A stretch of 64,000 nt of DNA from Paenibacillus lactis (lineage in GTDB: Bacteria > Bacillota > Bacilli > Paenibacillales > Paenibacillaceae): assembly GCF_017873605.1 (NCBI RefSeq), contig NZ_JAGGKI010000011.1, positions 1 through 64,000 of the forward strand. The letters run 5' to 3'. The notes under the pieces were generated by a model. That model saw only the letters and a program-made list of their open reading frames with translations, did no database searches and was not told the origin of the DNA. Of the stretch, positions 1 through 8,635 are shown in pieces. Within the stretch, counting starts at the first letter, position 1. Each line of letters starts with the position of its first letter. A program made the position numbers and the translations under genes.

Positions 1-26
1 GTCTTGTTGGTCAAACCTCGATCTCT

Positions 27-52
27 CCACCCGCATAGCGGGTGGTTTTTTG
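27..52 (+). terminator. Rho-independent terminator at window edge
   Basis: A perfect 8-bp stem (27-34 with 38-45) with a 3-base loop is followed directly by six T residues. It would end a plus-strand transcript that enters from before the window. No gene for it is visible inside the window. Confidence 0.75.
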
Positions 53-95
53 TTTCGCACGCTTCGCGAGCTCAACTGGCTAAAGCCGCAACAAA

Positions 96-135
96 AAAAA
101 GGTCTCCATCCTCTGATAGGACGAAGACCTTTTTC
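96..135 (-). terminator. Terminator after the RimJ-type acetyltransferase
   Basis: The arms at 97-105 and 125-133 pair (AAAGGTCT with AGACCTTT), with a further four-base inner pairing (TCCT/AGGA). The A-run on one side and T-run on the other make it usable from both directions. It lies about 90 bp beyond the stop codon of the minus-strand acetyltransferase, which is its likely user. Confidence 0.6.
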
Positions 136-222
136 AATTGGCATCGTTTATCGGCTTCAAGCCGGTTCTACCATATCGTTAAGTTGATGCTGCATTTCAA
201 TCCCCACGCCTTGTGGAACTTC

Positions 223-771
223 CTACTTCACATCCTTGCTGCTCCGGCTTGAACAGAGTACCCACTCCGACTTCAGCACCGCGTAATAGTATTCGTCCCA
301 CCAGGTACCGTCTTCCCTTGGGATGCACTGAATAAAATGCCCTTCCCGGCGCATGCCGATCTTCTCCATCACCCTGTAAGAAGCGATGTTATCCGGCTGA
401 CAAGTAGCCACCACCCGGTGCAACCCAAGGTTGGTGAAAGCGTAATTCAACGTGGAAGCAGCGGCTTCCGTTGCGTATCCTTTACGCTGATATCCGGGAT
501 GGAATACCCAGCCGATCTCGTACGTGTGCTCGCCGAACCACGGGTGAAATACGATATGACCGATCAGTGCTTGTCCCTCTCGAAGCGTAACCGCATAATT
601 TTTGGCGTTCTTGCCCTGATGGAGCAGCACGAACTGCCTGGCTTTCTCTTCAGTAAATACGCCCTCTGGGATATATTTCATCACAACCGGATCTGCGGTG
701 TATGCCAATACTTGATCCCAATCATCTTCAACGAATTCCCGTATGATCAATCTTTCTGTCACGATATGCAT
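223..771 (-). CDS. GNAT N-acetyltransferase, RimJ/RimL type
   Basis: Predicted to transfer an acetyl group from acetyl-CoA to an amine, either a protein N-terminus or a small molecule. The protein (about 182 residues) opens with TERLIIREF, the usual start of the RimJ/RimL group, and carries the acetyl-CoA loop as HPGYQRKGYATEAA followed by the HRVVATCQPDNIAS segment that is conserved in this group. The reading frame is open further upstream, but ATG 771 has AAGGAG nine bases before it and matches the family start. It stands alone. The substrate cannot be told from sequence. Confidence 0.88.
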   Translation of the reverse strand: MHIVTERLIIREFVEDDWDQVLAYTADPVVMKYIPEGVFTEEKARQFVLLHQGKNAKNYAVTLREGQALIGHIVFHPWFGEHTYEIGWVFHPGYQRKGYATEAAASTLNYAFTNLGLHRVVATCQPDNIASYRVMEKIGMRREGHFIQCIPREDGTWWDEYYYAVLKSEWVLCSSRSSKDVK

Positions 772-1023
772 CTTAAAGCGCTCCTTATTAAAGTTATTTA
801 ATGATCTAATAACTTCAATAGAGTCGCAAATGCGTTTCGTCGAATAAAGCGATGTGCTTGAATAACTACGAATCAACCCCTTTTGTTCACCCTGCCATTG
901 TTGGCATAACCATCATATTCGACATGAATATGATCATTCCCTTCGTACGCTTTCGCATGCTCATCTAATTTAAGGTAGAATATGTACAAAAGAGTCCTTT
1001 GGAGGACTTCTGCTTTGCCTTTT

Positions 1024-1494
1024 TTAGTACGTTACCCTATTTAGAATCGTCTTGATTTTGTCAAAATGCATGCCTTCATGGTAGAGACAGAAGCTTAGAA
1101 ATTCTTCCACGGTCGTAAGCTTCAAGCCTTTGGAGGTCGTATACGGGGATTTCACGGTTTCTTGCAAACGATGGGCGTATCGCTCCTCGATCCGTCGAAC
1201 CTGACCTTCAAGATGCTGGATGATCTCCTCCATCGACGGCCAAGCTGCCTCAATTTCTCTTGGCTTGGTCCCCGAGCGGAACAGCTTTTGGTAGGCCTCC
1301 GGCAGCTCCGCCGGTTCACCGTTCACAACGAAAGCAAACGATTCCAGCGTGTAATAAATATGCCCGGCATTCCACTTTATATGGTTGTTGATGCCCTCCG
1401 GGATCATCTCGGCTTCCGCGTCGGAAACCTGCCGGATGACATTCAATGTCTGATTCCGTACGAAATCTAAATGCTCAAATATAAAATCTCTCAT
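1024..1494 (-). CDS. DinB-like (DUF664-type) four-helix protein
   Basis: About 156 residues with the pattern of the DinB/YfiT fold: one histidine in the motif NAGHIYYT near residue 45 and a pair in YHEGMHFDK near residues 139 and 143, the three usual metal ligands. Members bind a divalent metal and many are thiol transferases or unknown enzymes. An upstream GTG at 1503 is also in frame, but ATG 1494 sits eight bases from AAGGGG and is preferred. No neighbour gives its function. A second, distinct member of the superfamily (yfiT) is at 33354-33878. Confidence 0.8.
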   Translation of the reverse strand: MRDFIFEHLDFVRNQTLNVIRQVSDAEAEMIPEGINNHIKWNAGHIYYTLESFAFVVNGEPAELPEAYQKLFRSGTKPREIEAAWPSMEEIIQHLEGQVRRIEERYAHRLQETVKSPYTTSKGLKLTTVEEFLSFCLYHEGMHFDKIKTILNRVTY

Positions 1495-1745
1495 GTTTGG
1501 CACCCCTTCTAAAGGAAAAAATAGTGTGTAGCGTAATTTCGCTTATTTCGATACTGGCGTCGTTTCCCTTCTAACGCTCGAAAAGTCGTATTTTGATGTT
1601 GTTATGAATGATCGATATTCTCTCTCCTCCATACTCGTAGTCGGCGCCCCGGTTATCCCGAGTGTATCGTATGGCATGAAAAAAGAATAATATGGATTTC
1701 AAGCGGATTCATAAAAAAAATGGATGAATCATAATTATTCGCATC

Positions 1746-2660
1746 TCATCCTTCGATGGTCTGGTCTGCCGTCCTTATATCGGATTGGATAAAGGAAATG
1801 AACGAGCGAATGACGGGCGATTCGGTCCCGTGCTTGCGCGTGCACACCCGAATTGGATGCGGCAGCTTCACACCTTTGACATGAATCCGCTTAAGCTGAC
1901 CGGAAGCAAGCTCTTTCTTCACGAACAGCGAAGGCAGAAGCGCGATGCCGAAGCCTGATTGAACGGCCTCTGCCGTTTCTTTCAGGCCTTCGATCAGAAT
2001 CGCACAACGGGGCTGGTCGTATCCAGTGGATCGAAATAACGTGAGCAGCTGGTCACGCGTGTAGCTCCCCTCCTCTCTCATGACAAAAGGCTCCTTCACC
2101 AGCTCATCGAGCGTAACCTCCCTCCCGGCAAGCCGGTGGCTGTCCGGGACGGCAAATATCAACTCATCCTCGAGGATGGTGAAATAATCCACGGCTTCAT
2201 CCTCAATCGGCCAATTGCCGCAAACGATCGAAATATGTACTTGCTCATCCAGCAAGCGCTGCAATGCAGAGCGGGCTTGGCCCTTAAGAAGCTGGATCGC
2301 CACTTCAGGATGCTCAAGCTTATAGCCGGTTATCCAGCGATGCAGCAGCGTACGTTCAGGAAGTTCCGTCGCGCAAATTTTCAAGCTTCCTAGAAGGCCT
2401 GTTTTCATCGCAGCCATGACGCCCTCGATTTCAGCTTCCATTGCGAATAACCGCTGCGAATGCTGAGCCAGAAGCTCCCCTGCTTCGGTAAGACCGATAT
2501 TCCTTCCCCTGGCCTCAACGAGCTTCAAACCGAGTTCGCGCTCAAGGTTTCGAATTTGCGCGGTGACGGCCGGCTGGCTTAAGAGCAGGTTCTGTGCTGA
2601 ACGCGTGATGCTTCCTGTTTTGGATACGTCGTTAAATATTCGAAGAGCATGAAGGTTCAT
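1746..2660 (-). CDS. LysR-family transcriptional regulator
   Basis: About 304 residues. The N-terminal winged helix-turn-helix is clear: MNLHALRIFNDVSKTGSI, then the SQPAVTAQIRNLERELG recognition region. It is followed by a periplasmic-binding-protein-like effector domain. ATG 2660 is preceded by AAGGGGGG, so the open frame upstream to 2702 is not used. There is no divergent partner close by, which is unusual for LysR genes: the next gene, at 2948, runs the other way after about 290 bp. The segment FDVSKTGS/LSQPAVTAQ resembles the CysL-like branch, but the effector is unknown. Confidence 0.88.
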   Translation of the reverse strand: MNLHALRIFNDVSKTGSITRSAQNLLLSQPAVTAQIRNLERELGLKLVEARGRNIGLTEAGELLAQHSQRLFAMEAEIEGVMAAMKTGLLGSLKICATELPERTLLHRWITGYKLEHPEVAIQLLKGQARSALQRLLDEQVHISIVCGNWPIEDEAVDYFTILEDELIFAVPDSHRLAGREVTLDELVKEPFVMREEGSYTRDQLLTLFRSTGYDQPRCAILIEGLKETAEAVQSGFGIALLPSLFVKKELASGQLKRIHVKGVKLPHPIRVCTRKHGTESPVIRSFISFIQSDIRTADQTIEG

Positions 2661-2947
2661 ACGAATCCCCCCTTTATAATCCATTAACAGCTCCATAATC
2701 AATTAGATATCTTATATCCTACAGCAAGCCGATTTGTAAACCGGAAGTTTTTCAATTGGCATGAGGCCGTCCTAATCACATAAACAAAAAGATGAGGAAT
2801 TTCGTTTTCCGTTTTTTTAGCGGACTGCAACCTTTGCATTTATTTGCCGTCTATGACTATGAATCCAGCACATTTTACCAAGAAAATCGTGCCTGGTTAC
2901 TTCCTATCGCGTTAGGACAATCTACATAATAATGGAGGAGACCCGTA

Positions 2948-4168
2948 ATGAACAAAATTTACAAAGTACTAGCAACGACAACACTTCTTGCGATGGCAGC
3001 CATGCCGGTTGTTAATGCGCAAGCAGTGTCTCCCGCCCCGATAACTTCCGGTCAAGGAAACTTACAGCAGCAAGTGAAGGTTGTGCCCGGAACGATGGGT
3101 TATATCACCGATTATGTAAATGACAGCAATGAAAAATGGATTACCGTAACCGGACGCGGGCTCGGGCCTACCGATCAGAGCGAGATCCGTTTGTCGGTGA
3201 ACCAAGATACGAAGATCATCGATGCCAAAGGCAATAAAGTACAGCTGCAGTCGATCGTCGACAAGAACAAAGCAATCAAAGCATTTTACAGCCCGAATAT
3301 CACCAAGAGCCTGCCCGCACAAGGTCAAGCATTGACCATCATCGCGCTGGACAGAGACTTCGCCGCGATTGACGGTACAATCTCTGAAATCAGCAAGGCC
3401 GGTATTCTTGTGGAAGGACGCAACCTCTACACATCCGATGAGGAGACCATATTGCTCCATCTGGATCCGAAAGCTAAAATCATTGACCAGAACGGAAATA
3501 CGCTGGAGGAAAGCGAGCTTAAAGCCGGCATGCAGGTGAAGTCTTTCTATGGCCCGGCCGTTGCCATGAGTCTTCCTCCGCAATCGACAACCAACTATAT
3601 CCTGGTTAACACCGAAGCTGCAGAACTGCCTGATCTTGACCAGCCTGCGGGAACGACCGGTATCATAACCGACACGACAGATGGCAAAATCACCGTCATT
3701 GGTCAGGCTCTTGAGACCGGCGGCGTCAACTACGTCATCTTAACGGTGGATGAAAAGACAGAGATTGTAGACAAGAACGGGGCTGCGCTCAGCCGTGACG
3801 TTTTGAAGGAAGGCGTGCGCATTGAGGCATTGTACTCCCAGGTGATGACGCTGATTTATCCTGCCCGGACCCATGCCGACAAGATCGTTGTATCCGATAC
3901 GAAAGCTCCGAAGATTGAAGGAACCATCGCCGAGTCGGAGCGCAACTCAAAGGAACAGCTCTATATCAATGTGGGATCGGATTCCTCCACCGACAATGAC
4001 GTGATCCTGAACATTTCGAAGGATACACAGATTATTGCGGGACTTGACCCGGATGCAGAGCTTGCACCTGGTACCAAAATTACGGCTTATCATTCGCCGG
4101 TAATGACGAAATCGCTGCCGCCAATTACGGCTGCCGAAGTGATTATCGTTCATCAGAATCAAGAGTAA
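2948..4168 (+). CDS. Secreted protein with four tandem repeat domains
   Basis: A signal peptide with AQA cleavage context near residue 26 (a hydrophobic LLAMAAMPVV core) indicates export. The 406-residue chain is almost entirely four diverged copies of a module of about 80-90 residues, at roughly residues 48-134, 143-220, 235-315 and 325-403. Each copy opens with G-T-x-G/S-x-I, has a beta-rich core with the pattern LxVxxxTxIxDxxGxxL, and closes with an AFYSPxxTKSLPP-like segment. The pattern suggests small beta-barrel or sandwich units in the wall or outside the cell. GGAGGAG precedes ATG 2948. No enzyme motif is visible and the family is not recognised. Confidence 0.8.
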   Translation: MNKIYKVLATTTLLAMAAMPVVNAQAVSPAPITSGQGNLQQQVKVVPGTMGYITDYVNDSNEKWITVTGRGLGPTDQSEIRLSVNQDTKIIDAKGNKVQLQSIVDKNKAIKAFYSPNITKSLPAQGQALTIIALDRDFAAIDGTISEISKAGILVEGRNLYTSDEETILLHLDPKAKIIDQNGNTLEESELKAGMQVKSFYGPAVAMSLPPQSTTNYILVNTEAAELPDLDQPAGTTGIITDTTDGKITVIGQALETGGVNYVILTVDEKTEIVDKNGAALSRDVLKEGVRIEALYSQVMTLIYPARTHADKIVVSDTKAPKIEGTIAESERNSKEQLYINVGSDSSTDNDVILNISKDTQIIAGLDPDAELAPGTKITAYHSPVMTKSLPPITAAEVIIVHQNQE

Positions 4169-4174
4169 TAGGCC

Positions 4175-4530
4175 CCATACGTCAAATATGACGAAAGTGG
4201 ATGGTAGAGTTGCAGTTAATGCAGCGATTTTATCCGCCTTGTTCGCCTGGAAGCGCGTCATAACGGATTCGAATTCGGAGATGCCTTTGCTGGATCAACG
4301 CATGCAACTTCGCCGTCCAAAACTATGTCATGTGGAAACAGAGCATTAATTGAGCCGTTTATTTCGGGATATTGACGCGTACAATCGTTGTTATTTCGAG
4401 TGTATAGGCGAACGGTACCGTTCTGCTGCGAGTAGATCAAGCGGTGACCATCGATTTTAGGTTCGAATATATAGTGCAAGTCCGAGAACGGGGTTTTTGC
4501 TGTTGCGAGTAACATCGGTTCAATAAACAT
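4175..4530 (-). pseudogene. ATP-dependent DNA ligase remnant, frameshifted and truncated
   Basis: The first 80 codons from ATG 4530 match the N-terminus of bacterial ATP-dependent ligases. The nucleotidyl-lysine motif EPKIDGHRL, the RLYTRNNND segment and the motif LDGEVACVD are all present. Near 4290-4296 the frame shifts by one base. In the next frame the homology continues as SEFESVMTRFQAN up to TFVIFDV at about 4175. Everything after that (the rest of the adenylation domain and the OB domain) is absent, and the DNA becomes the end of the convergent secreted-repeat gene. A good ribosome site (AAGGAGG) remains in front. The gene is dead. Confidence 0.85.
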
Positions 4531-4537
4531 AAAAACG

Positions 4538-4579
4538 CCTCCTTATCGAATTATAGCGTTTTGCTAAACGATAAGGAGG
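4538..4579. repeat. Inverted repeat over the ligase ribosome-binding site
   Basis: A perfect 11-bp inverted repeat, CCTCCTTATCG at 4538-4548 and CGATAAGGAGG at 4569-4579, with a 20-base AT-rich spacer. One arm contains the ribosome-binding site of the ligase remnant. It marks the border between the normal-composition DNA and the AT-rich island to its right. Confidence 0.7.
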
Positions 4580-4604
4580 TGGTAAATTTTAGAGATTAAA
4601 CTTT

Positions 4605-5123
4605 TTACTTTTTTTCGTATATTAGATCACCATTAGCTGAAAAGGCCTCGAGTTTACTGTCCGCAGAGTAGGGTTCTTCTAATATGAGGTACCAGAAAGT
4701 TAGACCATCACTTAAGGTAATTTTATTTGTTACTTCTCCATTTACCTTAATCTGTTCTATATCTCCTTGATTAATTGATCCATAAACAATCCTAAACGGT
4801 ACTGTTTCTGAATAGTCCCAAACGTAAGAAATTGGAATATCTTTATCAACTAAAGAGGCACTTCCACTACTATTAACCAATTTCCATTTCCCTGAGTTAT
4901 ATTCAATATAGCTCTCATTAAGACTGTCATCATGAGTGTAAAAAACAACAATTCCATTATCTACTACTTCGTAATGCAATATTTTGTCAAAGCTAATACT
5001 TGCTTTCTCTAGTACACTTTTTAACTGATTCTCTAGAGCAGGGCTATCTGGTGCTTTTGTGCAACCAGAAAGGATCGAGATTAACAGACACACCAGTAAA
5101 GTGAATTTAAGTTGAATTTTCAT
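4605..5123 (-). CDS. Unknown lipoprotein in AT-rich island
   Basis: A 172-residue protein with a type II signal peptide: charged start, a hydrophobic stretch (FTLLVCLLISIL) and lipobox LSGC. It is therefore expected to be lipid-anchored outside the membrane. The rest is a beta-rich domain with no motif I recognise. AAGGAG lies about 11 bases before ATG 5123. It follows the secreted protein at 5176-6177 by 52 bp on the same strand, so the two are probably co-transcribed. Codon use is AT-rich, unlike the genes to the left and right. Confidence 0.75.
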   Translation of the reverse strand: MKIQLKFTLLVCLLISILSGCTKAPDSPALENQLKSVLEKASISFDKILHYEVVDNGIVVFYTHDDSLNESYIEYNSGKWKLVNSSGSASLVDKDIPISYVWDYSETVPFRIVYGSINQGDIEQIKVNGEVTNKITLSDGLTFWYLILEEPYSADSKLEAFSANGDLIYEKK

Positions 5124-5175
5124 TTGATGTCAATCTCCTTGATGAAAAGGCGCATATATAGACGCCCGATTCCTT

Positions 5176-6177
5176 TTAATATGCTCTGCCTGTGCTAGTA
5201 CGAGGGTAACGATTATTAACCGATTTATATGTGACAGTAAGTTGAGTATCTTTTAAACCTGTTCCTGAGATTGTTGCAGAAGCATCAAGTTTATGAGTTT
5301 TCCAGTTGTGTTCGAAGTCGAGAAAAACTTTGTTTGTAGAAGCTGAGCCTATTTTAGTAAAGTATAGCGTTGCTCTACCATGATCCGTATCATAACTTCT
5401 AATTAATATCGACTTGTCTGCAGCACTTCCACAAGACCAAGGAATACTAGATGAGTAAGCATTAGTATCATCAATTGTCCAGATAACTCCATTCGCAGTT
5501 TCTTTTTGCTTAGTTACTTTAGAATTGGCAATAGGAACTCCATTGTTATCGTAGCCAGATTGACTCTCTTTATATGATATCCTATTTGCCGCAGTAACGC
5601 TACCACAATAACGCGCTTCAACTTTAGTAGTAGTTGCGTATGATTTCACTATGCCAATCTGATTATTGCTTCTAATGGCTAAAACATCGTAAGTATCAGC
5701 ATAATTATCCCATCCAGTGAGGTCCGTGAAGTTAAACTCTCCTGAAAATTGATATTGTTTTGTACTGGAGTTATACAAGATAGTTTCGTCCGTCATTGCC
5801 AACTGAGAAGGAGTTGAGAGCGGAGTAACAACATTTTCAGTTTCCGATACTTCGCTCCATCCATTCTCTAAAAGAAACTTTTTGTTCTCCTCTTTAGCTG
5901 CTTCCCGATACTTATCATAAATTGCCTTTTCATCTATGACTGCATTGTCTATATTCAAACTAATGCTTTTTCTCGTTTTTTCTTTCTCAATCTCTTCTTC
6001 TGCTTTTTTATAAGCATTCTCGTAAATTTGGTCTGTTATTTTTTGCGTTTCCTCAGCTTGTTGAATCTGCTCTTGTGTCGGGAGTTGCTCATTTCCTGCA
6101 TCTGCAAAAGATATTGCACTTCCGCCGATAGAGAAAGCTAAAAGTACAGATGTCAAAGTGACTGCTATTTTCTTCAT
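5176..6177 (-). CDS. Unknown secreted protein in AT-rich island
   Basis: A 333-residue protein with a signal peptide (MKKIAVTLTSVLLAFSIGG, then SFADA near residue 26). Residues about 35-110 are rich in E, K and Q and look alpha-helical or coiled-coil. From about residue 120 onward the chain is beta-rich with several aromatic and Cys residues (RYCGSV, PWSCGSA) that could form one disulfide. No catalytic motif or known domain is apparent. GGAGG is placed well before ATG 6177. It sits between the recombinase gene and the lipoprotein gene, all on one strand. Confidence 0.72.
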   Translation of the reverse strand: MKKIAVTLTSVLLAFSIGGSAISFADAGNEQLPTQEQIQQAEETQKITDQIYENAYKKAEEEIEKEKTRKSISLNIDNAVIDEKAIYDKYREAAKEENKKFLLENGWSEVSETENVVTPLSTPSQLAMTDETILYNSSTKQYQFSGEFNFTDLTGWDNYADTYDVLAIRSNNQIGIVKSYATTTKVEARYCGSVTAANRISYKESQSGYDNNGVPIANSKVTKQKETANGVIWTIDDTNAYSSSIPWSCGSAADKSILIRSYDTDHGRATLYFTKIGSASTNKVFLDFEHNWKTHKLDASATISGTGLKDTQLTVTYKSVNNRYPRTSTGRAY

Positions 6178-6436
6178 TTGAAACCTCCAGTTGTTAGTAT
6201 GTACATCAATTTACAATTTTTGAGACAAACATACAATAGGAGTATTTAACTGTTTATTCCAATATAAAACCAAAAAATGGGACTTTCGTATCTAATTTGG
6301 ATGTTTTGGAACTTCTCTATCTTTCACACGCTACTCAATAACCATCGCTATCATAGCGCCTCCATTTTGTAACGAAAATTTTAATTGATTCTCTTCTTAA
6401 ACATTCAATTATTTCAATGAAAATATAATGCAAACT

Positions 6437-7348
6437 CTATAAGTTCATTAACGGGCTGGTTGTCTTTGCCAACTCAAGTATCTGCTCATCTTGAATTGAC
6501 TGTAGATAACGATTAGTGATAACAGTCGACTCATGTCCTAATAATCTACTAAGACTGTAAACATCCAATCCTAATCTTAATTGTTTTTGAGCATAGTAAT
6601 GTCTAAGTGTATGGGGACTGCAACGAATATGTTCTCGAACCTTAGCCTCCGCTCCAGCTTTTTTGACTATTACCTCAATTGCAACAACTGTAAGAGTTTT
6701 ACCATTTTGAGATAAGAAAAAATTCGAATCAGTCATAATTTTATCTTTAAAATATGCCTCTTTTACTCTCTCGTATTTGATAATGTACTTTTTCAAAAGA
6801 GGTGAAATGTATAAATGTCTTTCCTTATTCCCTTTTCCATGTATCTTTATAACACTATCTCTTACATCAAGAGAACTAAGAGTACATAATTCCAAATTTC
6901 TGATTCCTAAGTCCACAAAGAACATCAGAATTAGCTTATTACGTAAACTTAAATAGTAATCCCCTTTAAAAACGTTAAGCATTCTCTTCACTTCTTCATC
7001 ATTGAAAGTCTGAATCAGAACCTTTGGTTCCTTCATCCACTTCAAACCAAGAACAGGATTTCTTTTTTCAGCAATATATCCTTCTTCAACATTGAAACGG
7101 AAAAACGAACGAATGTTTTTTTGTATCCCATTGATGTAGGTTTCAGATAAACCTTTGTCTTTTAAGTTCCTAAGATAGGCTTTGATATGGGAAGTATTAA
7201 CTTCTTCCACTTCCGTCACGTCATATTCATTAATTAAAAAATTTAAGAAGGCTCTGTTATTATTTCTGTATCCTTTTATAGTTCTGATACTATAATTCTT
7301 GATCTCCAAATCAAATAGAAACTCTTTGTAAACATCCTCTAATAACAT
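6437..7348 (-). CDS. Tyrosine recombinase / integrase
   Basis: Predicted to catalyse site-specific DNA strand exchange through a 3'-phosphotyrosine intermediate. The N-terminal SAM-like core-binding domain (about 1-105) is followed by a full catalytic domain. From the start used here the key residues are R150 (GIRNLE), a lysine in HGKGNKERH, H246 and R249 (SPHTLRHYY), H272 (LLGHES) and Y281 (TNRYLQ). The frame is open for 30 codons further, but ATG 7348 has AAGGAG ten bases upstream. The gene is intact, AT-rich, and close to yeeI. It is the likely mobility gene of this island, although XerC/D-like housekeeping roles cannot be excluded. Confidence 0.9.
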   Translation of the reverse strand: MLLEDVYKEFLFDLEIKNYSIRTIKGYRNNNRAFLNFLINEYDVTEVEEVNTSHIKAYLRNLKDKGLSETYINGIQKNIRSFFRFNVEEGYIAEKRNPVLGLKWMKEPKVLIQTFNDEEVKRMLNVFKGDYYLSLRNKLILMFFVDLGIRNLELCTLSSLDVRDSVIKIHGKGNKERHLYISPLLKKYIIKYERVKEAYFKDKIMTDSNFFLSQNGKTLTVVAIEVIVKKAGAEAKVREHIRCSPHTLRHYYAQKQLRLGLDVYSLSRLLGHESTVITNRYLQSIQDEQILELAKTTSPLMNL

Positions 7349-7353
7349 AAAAA

Positions 7354-7387
7354 ACTCACTCCTTGTATAGTCATACAAAAAGTGAGT
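7354..7387 (-). promoter_or_regulatory. Inverted repeat in the recombinase leader
   Basis: ACTCACT (7354-7360) and TTGTAT (7363-7368) are mirrored by ATACAA (7373-7378) and AGTGAGT (7381-7387), with only a 2-base internal mismatch and a 4-base loop. On the minus strand the second half of this hairpin contains the AAGGAG ribosome site of the recombinase. It could be an operator or a structure that hides the ribosome site. Confidence 0.55.
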
Positions 7388-7552
7388 TAAAATAGCGAGC
7401 ACTTCTGGAAAAACGTACATCATCATAAATTTCATCAATCAACAAAATGTATACCATCGCTGATTGAGAAAAACGGTGAAATTCGGATATTTACCCATGT
7501 TTGAATCAGCAGTAAGAGCATCTAAACACTGAGTTTAAAGGATTCTTGTATC

Positions 7553-8272
7553 CTATTCCTCAAATTCCACGTTGTGATATACCTGCTGGACGTCTTCGAG
7601 GTCTTCCAACGCATCGATCAGCTTCTCGAACTGGGCTAAGCCATCTTCCGGCAAGGTGACGAAGTTTTGCGCCAGCATCGTCAGCTCGGCGACCGTAAAC
7701 TCGGTTACCCCTGCATTCTTGAACGCTTCCTGAACCGCATGGAATTGATCCGGCTCTGCATAAACGATAACCGCCTGATCCTCTTCGATAATGTCACGGA
7801 CATCCAGGTCCGCCTCGAGTAGAAGATCCATAACCTCCTCGGAAGTTTTGCCTTCTACGCCGAATACGGCTGTTTCATCGAACATATACGTAACCGATCC
7901 GCTGACACCCATATTGCCGCCGTTTTTATTGAACGCTGCGCGTACAGCGGAAGCTGTACGATTCACATTGTTCGTCAGCGCATCGACAATGATCATGGAG
8001 CCATTCGGCCCGAAGCCTTCGTAACGAAGCTCCTCATAGTTCTCATCGCCGCTGCCTTTGGCTTTCTCCAGCGCACGGTCAATGATGGCTTTCGGCACGT
8101 TATATGTTTTGGCACGCTCCAGAACGACCTTCAGTGCACGGTTGGATTCCGGATCCGGCTCACCCTTCTTCGCGGCGACATAAATTTCAACGCCGAACTT
8201 CGCATACACGCGACTTGTATTCGCATCCTTGGATGCTTTTTTCTCTTTAATATTATTCCATTTACGGCCCAT
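7553..8272 (-). CDS. yeeI: YebC/PmpR-family regulator, YeeI type
   Basis: About 239 residues, closely matching Bacillus subtilis YeeI from MGRKWNNIKEKKASKDANTS through the shared segment RYEGFGPNGSM to the end QQVYHNVEFEE. YebC-family proteins are three-domain cytoplasmic proteins described as transcription regulators and, in newer work, as factors that help ribosomes pass difficult stretches. An in-frame TTG lies 16 codons earlier, but the family always starts at MGRKWN. It is a single gene next to the mobile island and looks fully intact. Confidence 0.93.
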   Translation of the reverse strand: MGRKWNNIKEKKASKDANTSRVYAKFGVEIYVAAKKGEPDPESNRALKVVLERAKTYNVPKAIIDRALEKAKGSGDENYEELRYEGFGPNGSMIIVDALTNNVNRTASAVRAAFNKNGGNMGVSGSVTYMFDETAVFGVEGKTSEEVMDLLLEADLDVRDIIEEDQAVIVYAEPDQFHAVQEAFKNAGVTEFTVAELTMLAQNFVTLPEDGLAQFEKLIDALEDLEDVQQVYHNVEFEE

Positions 8273-8635
8273 ACTTTTCCGCTCTCTTTCATCATTGAAT
8301 CTGTAGCCGGTATTCAACAAATACCCTCGTCCATTATATCTCTATTAGAGAAGATGAACAAGTTAAGAGCGAAGATTAGGGGATGTGGAAGGATAAGCAG
8401 TCCTTCGGTCATCCCCTAGCCGCGTCCGATACCAAACTGGTCAATAGGGCGTAAAGTAACTCGGATATGGATGTTGAAAGTAACGTTAACGATACAAGTC
8501 CCTTTTGGGGACTTGCTGCGCCTTTGGAGCTCCGGTTCGCTCGTACTAGTCCCTTTTTGCAGCTAGAATAGAAAGTAGACACCCCTTAGTGATAAAACGA
8601 TAATGAAACAAAGGAGACGAGAAGGTGTCCAAAAA
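8273..8635. other. Gene-free stretch with two hairpins
   Basis: The yeeI promoter must lie at the left end. Two inverted repeats are visible. One is a GGGGATG/CATCCCC pairing around 8380-8417. The other is a perfect 8-bp hairpin at 8495-8515 (CAAGTCCC with GGGACTTG). A partial copy of the second recurs as AGTCCCTTTTT at about 8548-8558, just before the insertion-sequence remnant. No coding frame is supported. Confidence 0.5.

Noticed and set aside
4..252. An 82-codon plus-strand frame at the left edge
   Set aside because: It reads straight through two terminator hairpins and has no ribosome site.
3947..4261. A 104-codon frame on the minus strand opposite the end of the secreted-repeat gene
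   Set aside because: Its first part is the shifted continuation of the ligase remnant and the rest is antisense of a real gene. It is not a gene of its own.
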